DNA of 64,000 nucleotides, taken from Papilionanthe hookeriana x Papilionanthe teres (lineage: Eukaryota > Streptophyta > Magnoliopsida > Asparagales > Orchidaceae). The stretch lies in contig CM040428.1 in NCBI GenBank assembly GCA_022702705.1, forward strand, positions 59,376,155 to 59,440,154, in the 5' to 3' direction. Below the pieces are notes generated by a model, which did no database searches, was not told the DNA's origin, and was given only the letters and a program-made list of their open reading frames with translations. Shown in pieces: positions 37,406 through 50,841 of this stretch (positions are counted from its first letter, which is position 1; every line of letters begins with the position of its first letter). The translations under genes were made by a program, and so were the position numbers.

Positions 37406-39399
37406 TAAATTAATTGTGCTCAATTTGGCTGAAAAAGAAGTATGTCGCACTCGCGCTTACCGCGCAAAATGCATTCGTCTCCTTCTCGCTCAAAATTCCA
37501 ATGTCTGCCTGCTGCAAAAAATCTGCAAACGACGCTCTTGCTTGGAGGCTCATCTGAAAAAGCTCCGCCTGTGGAACGCCTTTGTCTCGCTCTACAAATC
37601 TCTCTTATGAGAAGAGATCCGAGTACTGTGAACATGACCTAACAAAAATTAATCTGGCCAAATTGGATATGTTGTGTTTATCCCTATAGATACGAAGCTG
37701 CAGGTTAGGGATTGTTCTTGAAGCTTCTTGTTCTTCAGCTGCCGTAGTGATTCTGAATGTTGTTGCTTTTGGCAGTGATGATCTCTGTTTAAAAAAGCGT
37801 TTTTAGGATGCGCTCGAGCGTGCCCTGCGGCAGGGCGCAAGGCCTTCCTTTCCAAGCCCATGAGGGATTCTTAACCGTGGTGCTTATGCTCGGAAATAAA
37901 CAATGTGCAATACGCACCTCATGGAGCGTACGCCCCACCTCCTAATTGAATAAAAAGGGTAAAAAATTCCCAATTATAAATACCTATCCGATTTGAACTT
38001 CTCCCGCACGCAGTCATCCCCCACAGGCACTCTGCTTCCTCCATCACACATAGTCAAAGAACCCGCCGTCGTTTGCTTCGTCCCTCGCACCTTCGCATGC
38101 AAGTAATCTCGTGCAGGCTCTCCTGCTTCGTCTTTATTCTGCACGCAGGCTTTGATCAAGCTCCCGCACTCGCATCGTCTCCTCTCCCGTACCGGCATTG
38201 TTTCTCCCGCAGCGGCGCAACCAGTGAGGATTGCATTTTATGCTTTTATGAGTCTTTTTGGTTACTATAGAATGTAGATATAGTGAAATTCTACAAATCT
38301 TTTGGGTTACTGTAGCCAGTGAGGTAGCAAATACAATGAAATTTAATTTTTTCGCAATTTTTTATGTTTTTATAAGTCTTTAATTTATAATTTCACTGTA
38401 GCTACAGTAATTTCATTATAGCTACAACAGTGAACCGCAAACTTTCATGTTCACAGTAAACTGAATTTTTTTTTTTTATGTTTGCAATTTGCTAGTGGTG
38501 GATTTGATCTGATTTTTTTTTATGTGTTAGGTTAGTTATTAACTCGTAATGGAAGGAGAGGATTGTGTGGCAGGTAGTAGTCGCACTAGCAAGAAAGACT
38601 TTGCATGGCAATATACAACAAACATACCCAATGAAAAATAGTTCAGATGCAAGTTTACAATCAAGTATATAGTGGAACAATAAACAAGATGAAGTAACAT
38701 CTTGCCGACACACACAAGAGTATTAAGCCATGTACTAAAGCACCTCGTGAAGTTCAAGAGATGCAAAAAAGCATTATGAGAAGATGCAAAGTCAAAACAT
38801 AATATGATAGTGTATTAAATGACATTAGAAGCAGTGCAAAAAATATTGATGAAGGTCAAAATGCTAAAAATTCATCATTAGTTGACCTCCCCGAGAGCCC
38901 ACCTAGAGTTAGAGGTCCAATGGAGTCTTTCACCAAAATACAAGCAAGAAATTCTGCTCTAAATTCTAAGTGGAAAAAAGAAGAAATAAAAGAAGCATGT
39001 ATGACAATTTCTAGATTCTGCTACTCAATCGGATTATCATTTAATGTTGCTAATGACTCATATTACATGTCAATGTTTGAACCAATTGCTAATTTTAAAC
39101 CTGATTTTACTTCTTCTATAATGCATGATTTGAAAACTTTGATACTCAAAGACGAGGTTGTTATAATCATAACATGTTAGAGGAGTATAGAAGACAATGA
39201 GTAAATATGGGTGCTTGATTATGTCAAACAGCAGAACAGAAGGAAAAGATAGAATTTTGATTAATTTTCTTATGAACAATCTAACTAGGATTTTTTTCCT
39301 TAAAATTTGTGGATGCTTCTAATGCTATAAAAGTGGTGAGTTACTATTCAGTTATTTGGATGACGTGATTGAGGAAGTGGGAAAAAATGTAGTGCCAAT

Positions 39400-40117
39400 T
39401 AGGGCTGTCAAAAAAGCTCGTTGTTCGTGAACAGTTCGTGTTCGGTTCGCCAAGAAGTTCGTGTTCGATTTTTTCGATAAGCAGATAAGACGAACACGAA
39501 CAATTTTTTTCGTTCGGTTTGTTAAACGAACCAAACACGAACAGTGATGTGTTCGTTCATGTTCGGTTCGTTATTGTTCGAAATATAAAATAATTTAAAA
39601 TAAGTATATATAAAAAATTATGATATTTTAAAATTAATTATATATTATAAAAATTTATCATATTTTAAATAATTAAACTTCTATAAATTATAATATATGA
39701 TAAATTATTAATAACAATAATAATATTATAGTATTAATTATATTAATATAAATATTATAATATTATAATTAATATACTATACTATATATTAAAATAAAAT
39801 CCTAAACAAAATCCTAAACGTCTTATTCGGTTTGCTTCATTTTGAGGAAGTATGGATTACCTGATCAATTTGATTCATTTTGAGAAAGTATGGTATCAAA
39901 GTTAGGGCTGTCAAAAAAGCTCATTGTTCGCGAACATTTCGTGTTTGCTTCGCCAGGAAGTTCGTGTTCGATTCGTTCGATAAGCAAACGAGACGAACAC
40001 AGACAATTTTTTTTGTTCGGTTTGTTAAACGAACCAAACACGAACAGTGATATGTTCGAACATTTCAAACACGAACACTAGCTCTGTTCGCTCGTGTTCG
40101 GTTCATTTACACCCCTA
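39400..40117. mobile_element. Non-autonomous hAT derivative (copy B)
   Basis: Counterpart of 6527-7263, flanked by GTGCCAAT (39392-39399) and GTGTCAAT (40118-40125). It starts TAGGGCTGTCAAAAAAGCTC and ends ACACCCCTA. A second left-type end starts at about 39903. Confidence 0.85.
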
Positions 40118-41213
40118 GTGTCAATTATAACAGATAATGAGTCGAATTATGTGAATGCGAGTAAAAAAATAACTGAGAAAAGACAACATATTTCTTGGAC
40201 ATCATATACAGTATATTGTATTGACCTAATTTTAGAAGATATTGAGAAGTTGAAGATTCACAAGAGCACACTTACAAAGACAAAACAAGTTGTTAAATTC
40301 ATTTATAAGCACACATAATTTATTAGTTTGATGAGATCTTTTACAAAGAAGAGGGAACTTGTTTGTCCAACCATCACACAGTTTGTAATGGCATATCTGA
40401 TCCTTCAAAGCATTTACAAGTAGAAGCAACCACTTCAAGCAATGTTCTCCTCACAAGCTTGGTGTTCTATTCAATGGGCAAAGAAGACAGAAGGTACTGT
40501 TATTTTGTTTGATCCACAATTTTGGGGGTCATCTTGGTTATTGTATCAAAAGTGTTTTGTCGCTTCTAAATATTCTAAGAGAGGTTGACTCATAAGAAAT
40601 GTCAGCCTTGAGTTATATTTATGAGTTAATCATTCAACTAAAGAAAAAAATGCTTTTAATTGTGGGCATATGGAAAAGAAGTATGAACTTATTTGGAGAA
40701 AAATTGATGTAAAATGGGAAGTCCAACTTCATTAACCACTACGTGCATTTTCTCATCATTCAAACCCTTAATTTCGCTTGGAAGATATTTTTTCTAATGA
40801 TGATAAGGTAAAAGAAGGGTAAATTGCTTGTATAGAAAGAATGTTGGATTATGAAGATTATCTTAGAGCTGGTATTCAACTATACTTGTATGATAAACTT
40901 ACGAGGAGACTTTGGGGGTGGAGTTGCTACGAATTCAGGAAAGTTGAGATCTTCTGCTGATTAGTGGATGAGATTTGGTGAGAAAACACCTGAGTTAATG
41001 AATTTTGCGTTTCAAGTTCTTAGATTCACATACAATTCATCTGATTGTGAAAAAAATTGGAGCGCTTTTGAATCAGTAATAATTATTTTACTTCTTAGAA
41101 GTTAAAATTATTATTATTTATTTTTATAATTAAAAATAATAGTTTTTTTATCTAAGATTCATATTAAGAAGAGGAACAGGTTGGAGCACAAAATATTACA
41201 CAAGAAACAACAA

Positions 41214-41539
41214 CAACCACAAGCCTTTATCCCATTAAGGAGGGTTAGCTACATGAATCCTTTTTCTGCATTGTGTCATATTGAGTGTCATATTTTCATT
41301 TAACTATAATTAATTAAATTATTTTTTATACAATATGCCCAAGCCTTTCTTGGTCTACCTCTACTTTTCTTAACTTAAGTTTAATCTAAAACATCTACTC
41401 TCCTAACCAGATCATCAGATGGCTGACATTTAATGTGACCAAACCATCTAAGATGACTCTCTCTATTTGTTTCCGCCATTGGAGCTACACCAACCCTATA
41501 TATTCATTTTGCATTTCACATTATCATTGTTGTCTCGGC
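41214..41539 (-). mobile_element. RTE non-LTR retrotransposon 3' end (copy B)
   Basis: Counterpart of 8351-8690 with a shorter (TTG)n tail. It shares the same internal deletion and stop-containing frame, so it was inserted and broken before the duplication. Confidence 0.78.
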
Positions 41540-42200
41540 AATAAAACATCACATGCGAAAGAAAGAACACTTTACAACATATTCTCACAAGAAAAATAAG
41601 ATGAATGAAAGAACAAGTAAATTTCATATTTACATTTAATTGTTCTTTACATAGATATGCATTTTTTATTTCTTATATAAAAATATCCTAAAAATTTACA
41701 AATGTCATTTTATTTGTGTTTGTAATTTAGGCAACAATGATAAAGAGAAACAAATTATGAATGCACCTGAGATTGAGCATAATGATAATTTTAACGAAGT
41801 GGACAATGAATGTAAAGAATATGAAGGACCTAGTTGTAATTTCGATGCAACTATTTATGAAGAAGAAGAAGATTTTGATGATGAATTTGAAAAATGAATA
41901 ACCTTCAATGATTGAGATCAAGTCATTATAAATTTATTTTTTGGCTCAAACATGTTTACTTATTTTTATATACTTTACTTATTTTGTGGATTTTTTCTAG
42001 TATCTTGAAAACTCTAGTCCTAGAAGACTTGTTTTGTTTGTGTTTACTTTTTTTTTATTATGAACAAATAGTTTATTTATTTCTTTTAATATTTATATTC
42101 TCCCTTTTTTTATACTGTGGGGCTTATGTCCTAAGCCTTGGAACCTATGCCTCGCCCCATAATAACTGAAACACGCCACCCAACATCCATGCCTTTTAAA

Positions 42201-43164
42201 ACATTGGTTCTGATTGATACTCGTCATGAGGAGGCGAACACGGTATTCCATATAAGAATTCTGAGAACTCTCTTTCTACAAAATTATCCAAAGGATATTG
42301 GAACCCTAATGTAATTTCCTCTTCACCTATAAAATTGATTGAATTCACAATCCAGACTTCACTTTATGAAATGATTCATATTTTTTAATTTGTTTCGATT
42401 AAATGATGGCTGGCAGATCCCTACAATTGGTTTGCCTATTGTAAGACCACACACCAATTTATCTTCAAGCTCTATTAGCGCATTGTCTGATCTATAAGAA
42501 AGTCATGAATAAAAGTTTATCTGCAGGAGTTCTATTTTTACTTTCATTTTTCCAAAAGATGGAACATTTGTGTAAATTTAATTGGGTGGTGTAAATGTTA
42601 AAAACAAAGTTTAGGTGAGATGTAAATATATAGAAATTGGGTGATATGTATGTTAATGCCTAATATTACCATGAAGGAATGCTAATTTTTGGTTCCTTGA
42701 ACATGCCAATGGTGTTGGTATGAGGTAGTTTGATTGTCTCCTTTTTATTGCAATGATTGGATGATTGGGTGGAATAGAAAAAAGTTGCACGTGGTGTAAA
42801 CTTAAAATGCTTCCGCCGAGTTTATCTTTGATATTGTTTATGACATAAGCCTATTGAAGGATACTAATAGAAATTTCTCAATTCAAATTAATATACATCG
42901 AACAATTCGAGTTTCTGAATCTTTAGAGTTTTAAATCTTGAGAACTATTTGATATTATATATTTTCTTAAAAATACTTTTTTTTTGGAATAGAAATTTAA
43001 TTTTACACAGTTATATAAATAAAAATGAATATTTAAATAATAAATAAGTAACCTTATAAAAATTGGATAATATATAGTTAGTTAACATGAAAAAAGAAAA
43101 CTCTACGTTATAGTTACACACGGCCAAACAACTTAAATGTATTCATAATATGCTACTTTTGCTT

Positions 43165-43241
<77 letters not shown>

Positions 43242-44380
43242 TCTAACTAAACATAAAAAATATTTTCCTGCATTTAATTAACAAACAACCAAACAGATTC
43301 AAAATATTCACAAGACATTGTAATCAAAATACTCTGTAAATTTTTTACATTGTATTCATTTTCAGCAAATCAAACAGCCACTTAGAAAAACAAAATTTTA
43401 TAAGTTTATCTATCTCATAAAGCATAGAGTGCACAATTCATCATGATTGATATTTAAGTCATTTGGGTTATTTTTTAAAAGGATATTTGTTTTTATAAGT
43501 ATATCATATTTGAGTGGTTTGCCTGATTTTATTTTTTTTCCTCATCATTTAAAAATAGGCTATAAATCATCATCGGTGCCCTTAGTATGCATAATATTAA
43601 CATTTTCATTGCTTCAATTTGCATGACTCGCATGATAAGCATGAAAATAGTTGTAGAAAAGTCAGTTAATTGTGTAAACTATACGTCAATCACTGATATA
43701 AGCAATATATATATATATTCAATTCAGATAATAACGTAATGCAATAATCTAAACTGTCAAAGTCTCCTACATAGGCTTATCAAAACTTAACTGCAGAAAA
43801 AGGTGATTATACCGCAGTTAACCTAAATTATAATAGAGAAAGCAAATATTATTGTTCAAATGCAAATAAATGGTTACAACTCATACAATGAAAGGGGAAA
43901 TGAAAGGGGAATTACAACAAATATGACACAAAAACTTAGACTATGATGGATTTAAGTTGATGCTTGTCGCCGTTAAGGGTATGGGAGTGTTGGTAGATGA
44001 TTGGGATGGTTGGGTGGTGGTCGCAAGGTGATGGTTGTAATAGGGAAGTGATTTTGGGTGGCTGTTTTGACGGTAGCAGTCAAGAGTGGGATAGCTTGAC
44101 AATGATATGACAACAAGGGGAAGGGCTTGTGGGCTTCGACGGTTATGTTGGATGGCAGGACGAGTAAAACAACAAAAGGAAGGATTGGTGGGCTGTGGCA
44201 GCAAAGTCGAGGGCCTAAGACAATAAAAACAACAAAGCAGGTGGCTGAGGCAGTGAAGGGGAAGGAGGTGGACAGCAGGGGACAATAGAGAGGAGGATTG
44301 TTCGGAGACTATGATAGCGAGTGACGATGGTTGGAAGGGTTGCGACAGAGTTTTATGAAGATAAATTTCCCCGCGGGATT
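42201..44380. other. Non-coding stretch, copy B
   Basis: Counterpart of 9351-11451. It contains the TA array at 43168-43238. Ser/Pro/Thr-rich minus-strand frames at 43941-44285 have no domain and are not conserved in frame with copy A. Confidence 0.55.
43168..43238. repeat. (TA)n microsatellite specific to copy B
   Basis: 71 bp of pure TA. Copy A at about 10313 has only CTATGCATGC at this place, so the array grew after duplication. Confidence 0.95.
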
Positions 44381-44385
44381 GAAGT

Positions 44386-46701
44386 TGTAATAACCAATTT
44401 TTGAGAAATCAGATAAATTTTTTTTGGTGGCATACAAAGTGCCTCAAAATATTCATCTCCCCGATATTTGATCGAAAAAACTTTATGAAATTATGTGTTA
44501 CATCAAACAATTTGATATAAAGCACTACATATTAATTATGAATAGTTTGAGAGATGTAAAAATTAAAAGTTATAAGTTTAATTAATTTAATTAAACTTAA
44601 TTATTTCTTAATCCTTTCCCTAATCGCTCTGTCATTGTTCTCTACCGATTTAATCCCAAGCTTTGATTTTCTCTCCCGATTTCTTTTCCGGACTCCTGTT
44701 CCCTCCTCTCTCTCTCTCTCTCTCTCATCGCTCTCCCTATTTTGTTCGCACGGCAAAACAGGGTTCCGACCCTTGCTACAGTGCAAGAGCCGAAATCAGG
44801 CACGAATCGAGCAGCACCTGAGAAGGCTGCAACTCGTAATTTAGGGCTTTATGGCAATTTTGGTAAGCACAAATCCCTCTTTCACAATATCTGAAGCTTT
44901 CATTTCCTTCCGCACACTTTGATTTTGACTTCTGCCTCGTTTTTCATGCATTTTTTTCTTTCTAGTAGCTGTTGGAGGCGTCAATTGAGTGTCGAAAAGT
45001 CAAAAGTATTTTGCGAGCTTCCATAGGGGTTCTAACAAGATATCAAGATAGGAGAGGTGTGGTTAGAAGTGATAGAAAGTAAACGTGGCAACTTCAAAAA
45101 GATAGATTTGTGCCAAGAAGCTTTTTTTGAGGTAAAAATATTACTTTTTGGATTTAATTATTTTATAAGCCGAAAATACATAAAATGCTAAGATCTTTAC
45201 AGATTCTATGTTGTTTACCTAAATCGAGAAGTTCGAGGTAAGCGTGTAAAAGATCGTAATAGCGCAGCTCCGTAAATTTCAGGTAACATAACCCTATGCT
45301 ATTCAGGAAGAATAAATTTAGTTACAAAAATCTCTTGAATCTTAAAATTTAATGTTATGTTTTATAGGTTATTGCGCTCAACATAAAGGTTATCCAACGT
45401 TCAACTAATTACTGAAGATGAAAATCTATCGTGGCAATCAAGCTGAGAATTTACATTTCTAAATTTTCAATAATTGTTTTTATCTAAGAATGTATATTTG
45501 ACTCTATGTATGTTGTAGTTAGATTATTCATATTGTTAATAGAAAATATATGCATGTCAGAAAATATATACAAATATGCATTAATGATATGTTTAAGCTG
45601 CATGATATGGATGATATGTATGACATGAAAGATAGACATAATAAAAAACATATATATGCATGAAAAGCATATAAAAAAGTATATGCATGATATAAAAGAT
45701 ATGGATGAGATAAGATATGTGCATAATACGATAGACGCATACTGATAGTTGTACAACAGAGTAAGAGTGATTATGCATGTTAGTAGATGCATAAAGATAT
45801 CTCAAAATAATGTACTTATGTTCAATGAAATAGTTTATATACAAATGTTTGTATGTGCATGCTCAGAGGAGGACTTCACCCTCAAATAGTACAAGCAGAG
45901 GACGCCATTATACCCTCGCGTGTAGAGTTTTCTAGCACCTTAGACAATTATGACGATTAATTCACTAACTGTTGTGCCGACTGGATAATATCGGTCAGGG
46001 GGGCGAGTAGACCAGAGCTTACCTCCCTAGACAATTGAAATGTTTACTATCTGTTATGTCGACGACATAATATCGGTAAGGGGTAGGTAAGGGTCTTTCT
46101 GCACTAGGAAATTGCGATGTATAGATTACTAACCGCTGTACCGACAATGCAATATCAGCTAAAGGTGTGTTAGACTGTTGATGGTGATTCTCACAGAGAC
46201 AAATGCACATGTAAAGTATAAAGTAAAAGTAAAGTTAAAATAAATATTATAGAATATTGAGTATGTTCATTTAGAAAATGGTATTGATGCATGCATTAGC
46301 ATATATCAAATTATTTATAAAAATATGAAAGATCGGCATATTATAAGATTTCTTATAAATTCACATGCATGTTGAATTCATTTCATTGGACTACTATGGT
46401 TTAAAAATGTGATTAATCATGGGTTATCTTTAGTTAACTCATTATGTTGCTTTAATATTATTTTTGGGTTTTAAAAATATAAACAAAATGAATCGAACAT
46501 GTGCAAATGTATACAGGAGACGAGAACAACCAGAAAGATACCAATTTTTACTTATTAATTTTTAATGATTTAATGGTTCTTTCATGTATGATTTGAATAG
46601 TAAACTATTTGTGATACAAATATAATAAAAGAGAATTGATTTCACCGTTCGACCGTTCATTCCCATTTTGGTTAACTCCAAGCCTCGGGTCGGTTATGAC
46701 A
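44386..46701. repeat. Solo LTR, Ty3/gypsy-like, with 5-bp TSD
   Basis: Begins TGTAATAACCAATTTTTGAG and ends GGGTCGGTTATGACA. It is flanked by GAAGT (44381-44385) and GAAAT (46702-46706); copy A has GAAAT at the left, so the ancestral target duplication was GAAAT. At 2316 bp it is a long LTR. No primer site or gag follows on the right, so it is most simply a solo LTR. A CT microsatellite lies at about 44706-44727 and three ~80-bp units near 45945-46185. Confidence 0.75.
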
Positions 46702-46706
46702 GAAAT

Positions 46707-47408
46707 ACAACTGGAGCATCACTCGATCCTTAGGGAACGATCACCACAACAGGCGAGTTGTAGCTGGAGTACCTTCTCATCTTCGTATACAGCCCTCGGA
46801 AGGGAAAAACTCTTAGAAGCCACAATCTAGAATCGGAAACAATTAAAATCTCCATTCTAAACAAGCACACAACATATATATAATAGAAGCTAATAGATAG
46901 GAATGGAAGGTCATAGGAAAGGAAATAAAATAAAAAGGAAATGTAATATAATAGGAAAAGGCTAGAATAGGAAAGAGAGGTGGGCAAGGAAAGCGATAGA
47001 AAGGGCATGGAATCAAAAAGGAAAAAAAAAACATCTGCAGTACGATAACAGTTATAGTACTGCAACCCAAGCTCTTATGTCAGGTGAGGTCAAGAAAAAT
47101 TTTAGGTTACACTAGGATGGATATTTATAAGCTAATTTTTTTTTGGAAAAATACTAGTATTATTACATACTTCAATGAATGGAAAGATATCTTATGTATT
47201 AGCATGACAAATGATTTGTGATGATTCGTAGATTACTTTATATGAAGAATAATAGTTATGCATTTATCTAATTGCTAAACATTAAATGCTTAATGCATTA
47301 AAGGATAATCTTGTTTTAGTTGTTTACTTATACTATTTTCTAATGTAATTTGATGTATCAGTGTGAGGTTTGAGCTTTTTTGTTTAGGCTTCTATCATTC
47401 TGCTTAGT
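46707..47408. other. Non-coding stretch between solo LTR and RTE fragment
   Basis: No gene is supported. 46860-47040 is purine-rich and low in complexity. Confidence 0.5.
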
Positions 47409-47800
47409 AGCATAATACTAAGTTAAGTGTTGCCGAGATGAGAATGATTAGGTGGATGAGTGGTTTTACACTTAGAGACAAAATGCAAAATGAATATATT
47501 CGTGATAGGGTTGATGTAGCTCCAGTGAAAGAAAAAATTAGAGAGCGTCGTCTTAGATTGTTTGGTCACATTAAACGTGGACCACCTGATGATCCGATTA
47601 GGAGAGTAGATGTTTTAGATTCGACTTATGTTAAGAAAAGCAGAGGTAGACCTAGGAAGACTTGGGCGATTGTATAAAAATGATCTTAATTTACTATAAT
47701 TAAATGAAAATATGACACTAAATAGGACGCAATGGAGAAAAAGGATTCATGTAGCCAACCCCGCTTAATGGGATTAAGGCTTTGTTCTTGTTGTTGTTGC
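47409..47800 (+). pseudogene. RTE non-LTR retrotransposon 3' end
   Basis: The frame reads KLSVAEMRMIRWMSGFTLRD, QNEYIRDRVDVAPVKEKIRE, RRLRLFGHIKRGPPDDPIRR and SRGRPRKTWA. This is the C-terminal part of the plant RTE reverse-transcriptase ORF. It is followed by CATGTAGCCAACCCCGCTTA and a GTTCTTGTTGTTGTTG tail, diagnostic of RTE 3' ends. The upstream endonuclease and RT are missing through 5' truncation, and a stop follows WAIV. It is a different insertion from the antisense copies in the duplicated segment and is better preserved. Confidence 0.88.
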
Positions 47801-50493
47801 ATCATTCTTCTTATCAACATATTGCATTGTAAACAAATTTTCATTACATGCTGATGTTTGTTTCACAATGTAAAACCCAAATCACTAAAGTGTATTTATT
47901 CATCCTCAAATTTTTAGTGAAATTTCATATTTTGACAGTCTTAAAATTATTGTTGGGAGTAAACTAATAGTATTTTATAATTTTGCATAAAAAAGAATAA
48001 TCTCTATAAAAAATAGAAGATAAATATTTTGAATCAAACTATTTAGTGCATTTCTCCGAGCAACTCGTTGTAGATTGATGTTAGTGAACCATACTCTGTA
48101 AAGTATCTTGCATCATATTCTTTTTGGTTTGTGAATCAAAGCCCTTCAAAATTTTAATAGAACGTGAACATGATATTTCAACATTAAATTGCATAAAAAC
48201 ATGATCTAATTTTTAAAAAATAGGGTTTGTTTTTGTTTCTTAATATTCTAATAAATAAAAAAACTTGCTAAAAAATCATTGAATATATTATAAATTTTAA
48301 GTATATTTACACACACAAACGCACATTTACAGGAAACTTTTAGAAGAGATTAACTAATCAATTGCTCATGCAGAGTAATAAGAATTGCTAATAATTTGTA
48401 AATATTTTATGTCAATAGAAATTGTACCATATCATTCAATAGAAAGAAACGGCAAAGTGATTGGGGAAACAAAATAACAATACTACAGAAATACATGCAA
48501 CAAAAAATATGAAACATGACTAAGAACGATATCAAATGAGAGCATCGTAGCTAGAAGAAAGAAGTAATTCATGCGAGCAAGTAGCAAAGTCAGGACACGT
48601 ACAATGGGTGGGCTATGAATGAGAGAAAGCACACATCACATGCGGACACAAAGAGAACACTCAAACACTAGCACAAGTGGGAGAATAGTGGCATACGATT
48701 GTGTGAGAATCAATTCAACGATAAGGAATAGTGTTTTTAAGGAATGATCTTCTTACAGGAGATGGCCCAATGTATGGCTATTATTTTTTAAACTATGAGA
48801 GATGAAGATCGTTTCTTTTAAGGAATATATTAAATCAAATATCGATAGGCTAAAATTATTTATTTTGTAGTCAGACCCCATTGATTGGAAATCCTCTTCT
48901 AACTTAGGTCTACCGAGCAGTTGTCCTAGCACCTTTTATTTAAAGCATCCTAGGTTAAGCATGGAACAAGCCCCAATGTTGAAAAGGGAGAGAATGATAT
49001 TGACTTTATCAAGAAAAGAAAAGAATGATATCGGGTTGTTGCCCTTCGCCCTTCCTTTTCTAGTTGCCACCCAAAGGGGAAGCCTCCGCTTCCTATTTTC
49101 ACTCCTAGCTAGTATATAATTTGTTTTGCTTGTTTAGGATTAACTTTTAATTAATTCCAGATTTAAGATTTTTGTCGGGAAATTGCCGGCGTCCGTTTTC
49201 TCCTTCGATGGTTGTATTTGAGGAAATAAGTGGTGCTCCGGCAGTCTCTCTCACGAGGTAGTGATTATCTTCCTTCTATTCCCCTACACACCCTCCCACA
49301 TTGCTCCATGTCATCGTACCTCGATGCAGCCGCCCACAATAGCACTCAAATTATCGTTTTCTGCAGTTTTCAGCCTACCAACCGCCTCTCCCTCCCTTCC
49401 AGCATTGTTGCCGCTCAAACCGCACCTCCCTCCTATTGTTCCAGCCCACCCACCGTGCTGATGCAACCCAGGACAGCCAGGGAACACCTCCTTTCTATGT
49501 TCCACCACTATCCACCCCAACTCCTTGTTGCCACCACGCACCATTGCCAGTCATTCTGATCCACTTAGCCGACCCCCACCACTCTTGTGATATACTTTAG
49601 AAATATTTGCTTGTGTCGTGTTATTGTATTTCTCATTTCCAGTGAGTTGGTTATAACTTATTTGCTTCAAGTTTATATTCTATTATGATTGGGGTTAACT
49701 CCAGTATCAATAAATCTCAATGTCTCGTATTGCCTCACCTACTTGGAAATCTTTCTCGATGACTAGGCTGTCAACACCTACATGATCTCTCTGTTTGGCC
49801 CTTGGAATTGAAGCAAAAAAAACAATTTTGAAATTGACTGAAATTGACAGCAGTGGTGTCACTTTTTTCGATATTCATTTTTTCGATATTCATTTACTCA
49901 AAAATTCTTTGACAACTACGGCTAAGGGACGAGCGTGCCACTTACCATCTCACATATCCTCATATAGCTGAAATTGACCTTCCATTAACTTCGGCATTTG
50001 CCATTACCTCCAGCCCAATCCCATCTATGATCAAGATGATCAATTCATTTGATATATAGCTCCCCTGCATGAACTGCCAGTGCATTTCATTTTTGCTTCT
50101 CCACCACTCATACGTTTCATGGTGGAATTTTAACGGTGTTAGCAGATTTATTTTTGTAATGCCCGATTTGTTTGTTAAGTATAGCTTAGCAATGTTAAAA
50201 TCGCAGATATCCTTTGGCCCATGGAGATCATTTTTTTTTATATAATTTATTTAGCTCCTATGTGATGTGTAATGTTATCTTTGTAAATCATCAACCATGT
50301 TCACCTATTCTCAAGGTTTCCTTTCACAGACATTTTTTTTTCTTATGCTGCAGCGTTCCTTTTTCAGACATTATTACATTCACATAAATATCCAATTAAC
50401 GTCAAACAACTTTGTCATCAGCTGCTTTTCAAGTACTATTTCTAATTATTTATAACGCTGTTCTAAGCTTCAATTCCTCCAAAAATGACATAC
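47801..50493. other. Non-coding stretch
   Basis: No supportable gene. The Pro/Ser/Thr-rich frame at 49230-49559 is low in complexity, has no domain, and overlaps other open frames on both strands. Otherwise AT-rich sequence. Confidence 0.5.
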
Positions 50494-50558
50494 CTGGCCT
50501 CAAGCAGGGAAATTGTAAGAAGAAGGAGACGTTCTCTTCCAGTAGTTTCAGCTTGGAC
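50494..50558 (-). CDS. Candidate 65-bp coding exon, unidentified gene
   Basis: On the minus strand TTTTTCCTAAACAG precedes and GTATGTC follows 65 bp that encode VQAETTGRERLLLLTISLLEA plus two bases of the next codon. Joined to the 52-bp exon copies at 33416-33467 or 487-538 it continues in frame as RMVSLTDQLT. The splice sites, phase match and lack of stops make a genuine exon plausible. I do not recognise the protein. The flanking exon upstream (higher coordinates) is not identified. Confidence 0.4.
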
Positions 50559-50841
50559 CTGTTTAGGAAAAATGTCATTAACACCACCAGAACTAAATAG
50601 CACAATTATTGCATAACTAGTCATTTGTTGATACATGATTCTAAATTCCTTGTAACATCATGTCATGGTACCATTTAAGCAAAAAGAGAAAAATATATAT
50701 CACATGCACATTGCGAAAATTAATTTGCAGTTGTGCCAAGTTTCTTTGCCATTACAGCAAATGGAGGGTGCAGTGCAGTGAATAAAAAAGCATAGGAAAA
50801 TAATGCAAGACAAATACAGAATCAAACATGGCATATACCTA

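Larger units (their letters stand above)
38549..41897 (+). pseudogene. hAT transposase relic (copy B)
   Basis: Same order of pieces as copy A: KKDFAWQYTTNIPNEK at the start, FCYSIGLSFNVANDSYYMSM at 39010-39080, ITDNESNYVNASKKI at about 40130, FTKKRELVCPTIT at about 40340, the dimerisation-region relic LMNFAFQVLRFTYNSSDCEKNWS at about 41000, and an acidic tail ending at 41897. It is broken by stops, frameshifts and two insertions. In the DUF659 block the reading frame is one base longer than in copy A, so damage has continued independently. Confidence 0.82.
37788..42200 (+). mobile_element. Decayed hAT element, DUF659/BED type (copy B)
   Basis: Counterpart of 4901-9350 with the same TTTAAAAAAGCG and CCTTTTAAA edges. 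It carries the same nested hAT derivative (39400-40117) and antisense RTE end (41214-41539). Both insertions therefore happened before the segmental duplication. Confidence 0.7.
32974..46642. repeat. Segmental duplication, copy B
   Basis: Direct-orientation partner of 1-13702, starting 32973 bp downstream. Differences from copy A include a 71-bp TA array at 43168-43238, a stop inside the LRR fragment near 36450, and scattered small indels. Sequence after 46642 no longer matches copy A, although the LTR in which the break lies continues to 46701 here. The 19.3 kb between the copies holds the CNL pseudogene, copia, L1 and the hairpin array. Confidence 0.95.

Noticed and set aside
1..46642. The two 13.7 kb copies as LTRs of one giant element
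   Set aside because: They contain nested transposons and gene fragments, lack TG...CA ends at the visible right boundary, and the DNA between them has no matching gag-pol; a segmental duplication fits better.
49230..49559. 109-codon Pro/Ser/His-rich frame
   Set aside because: Low complexity, overlapping alternative frames, no recognisable domain or splice context.
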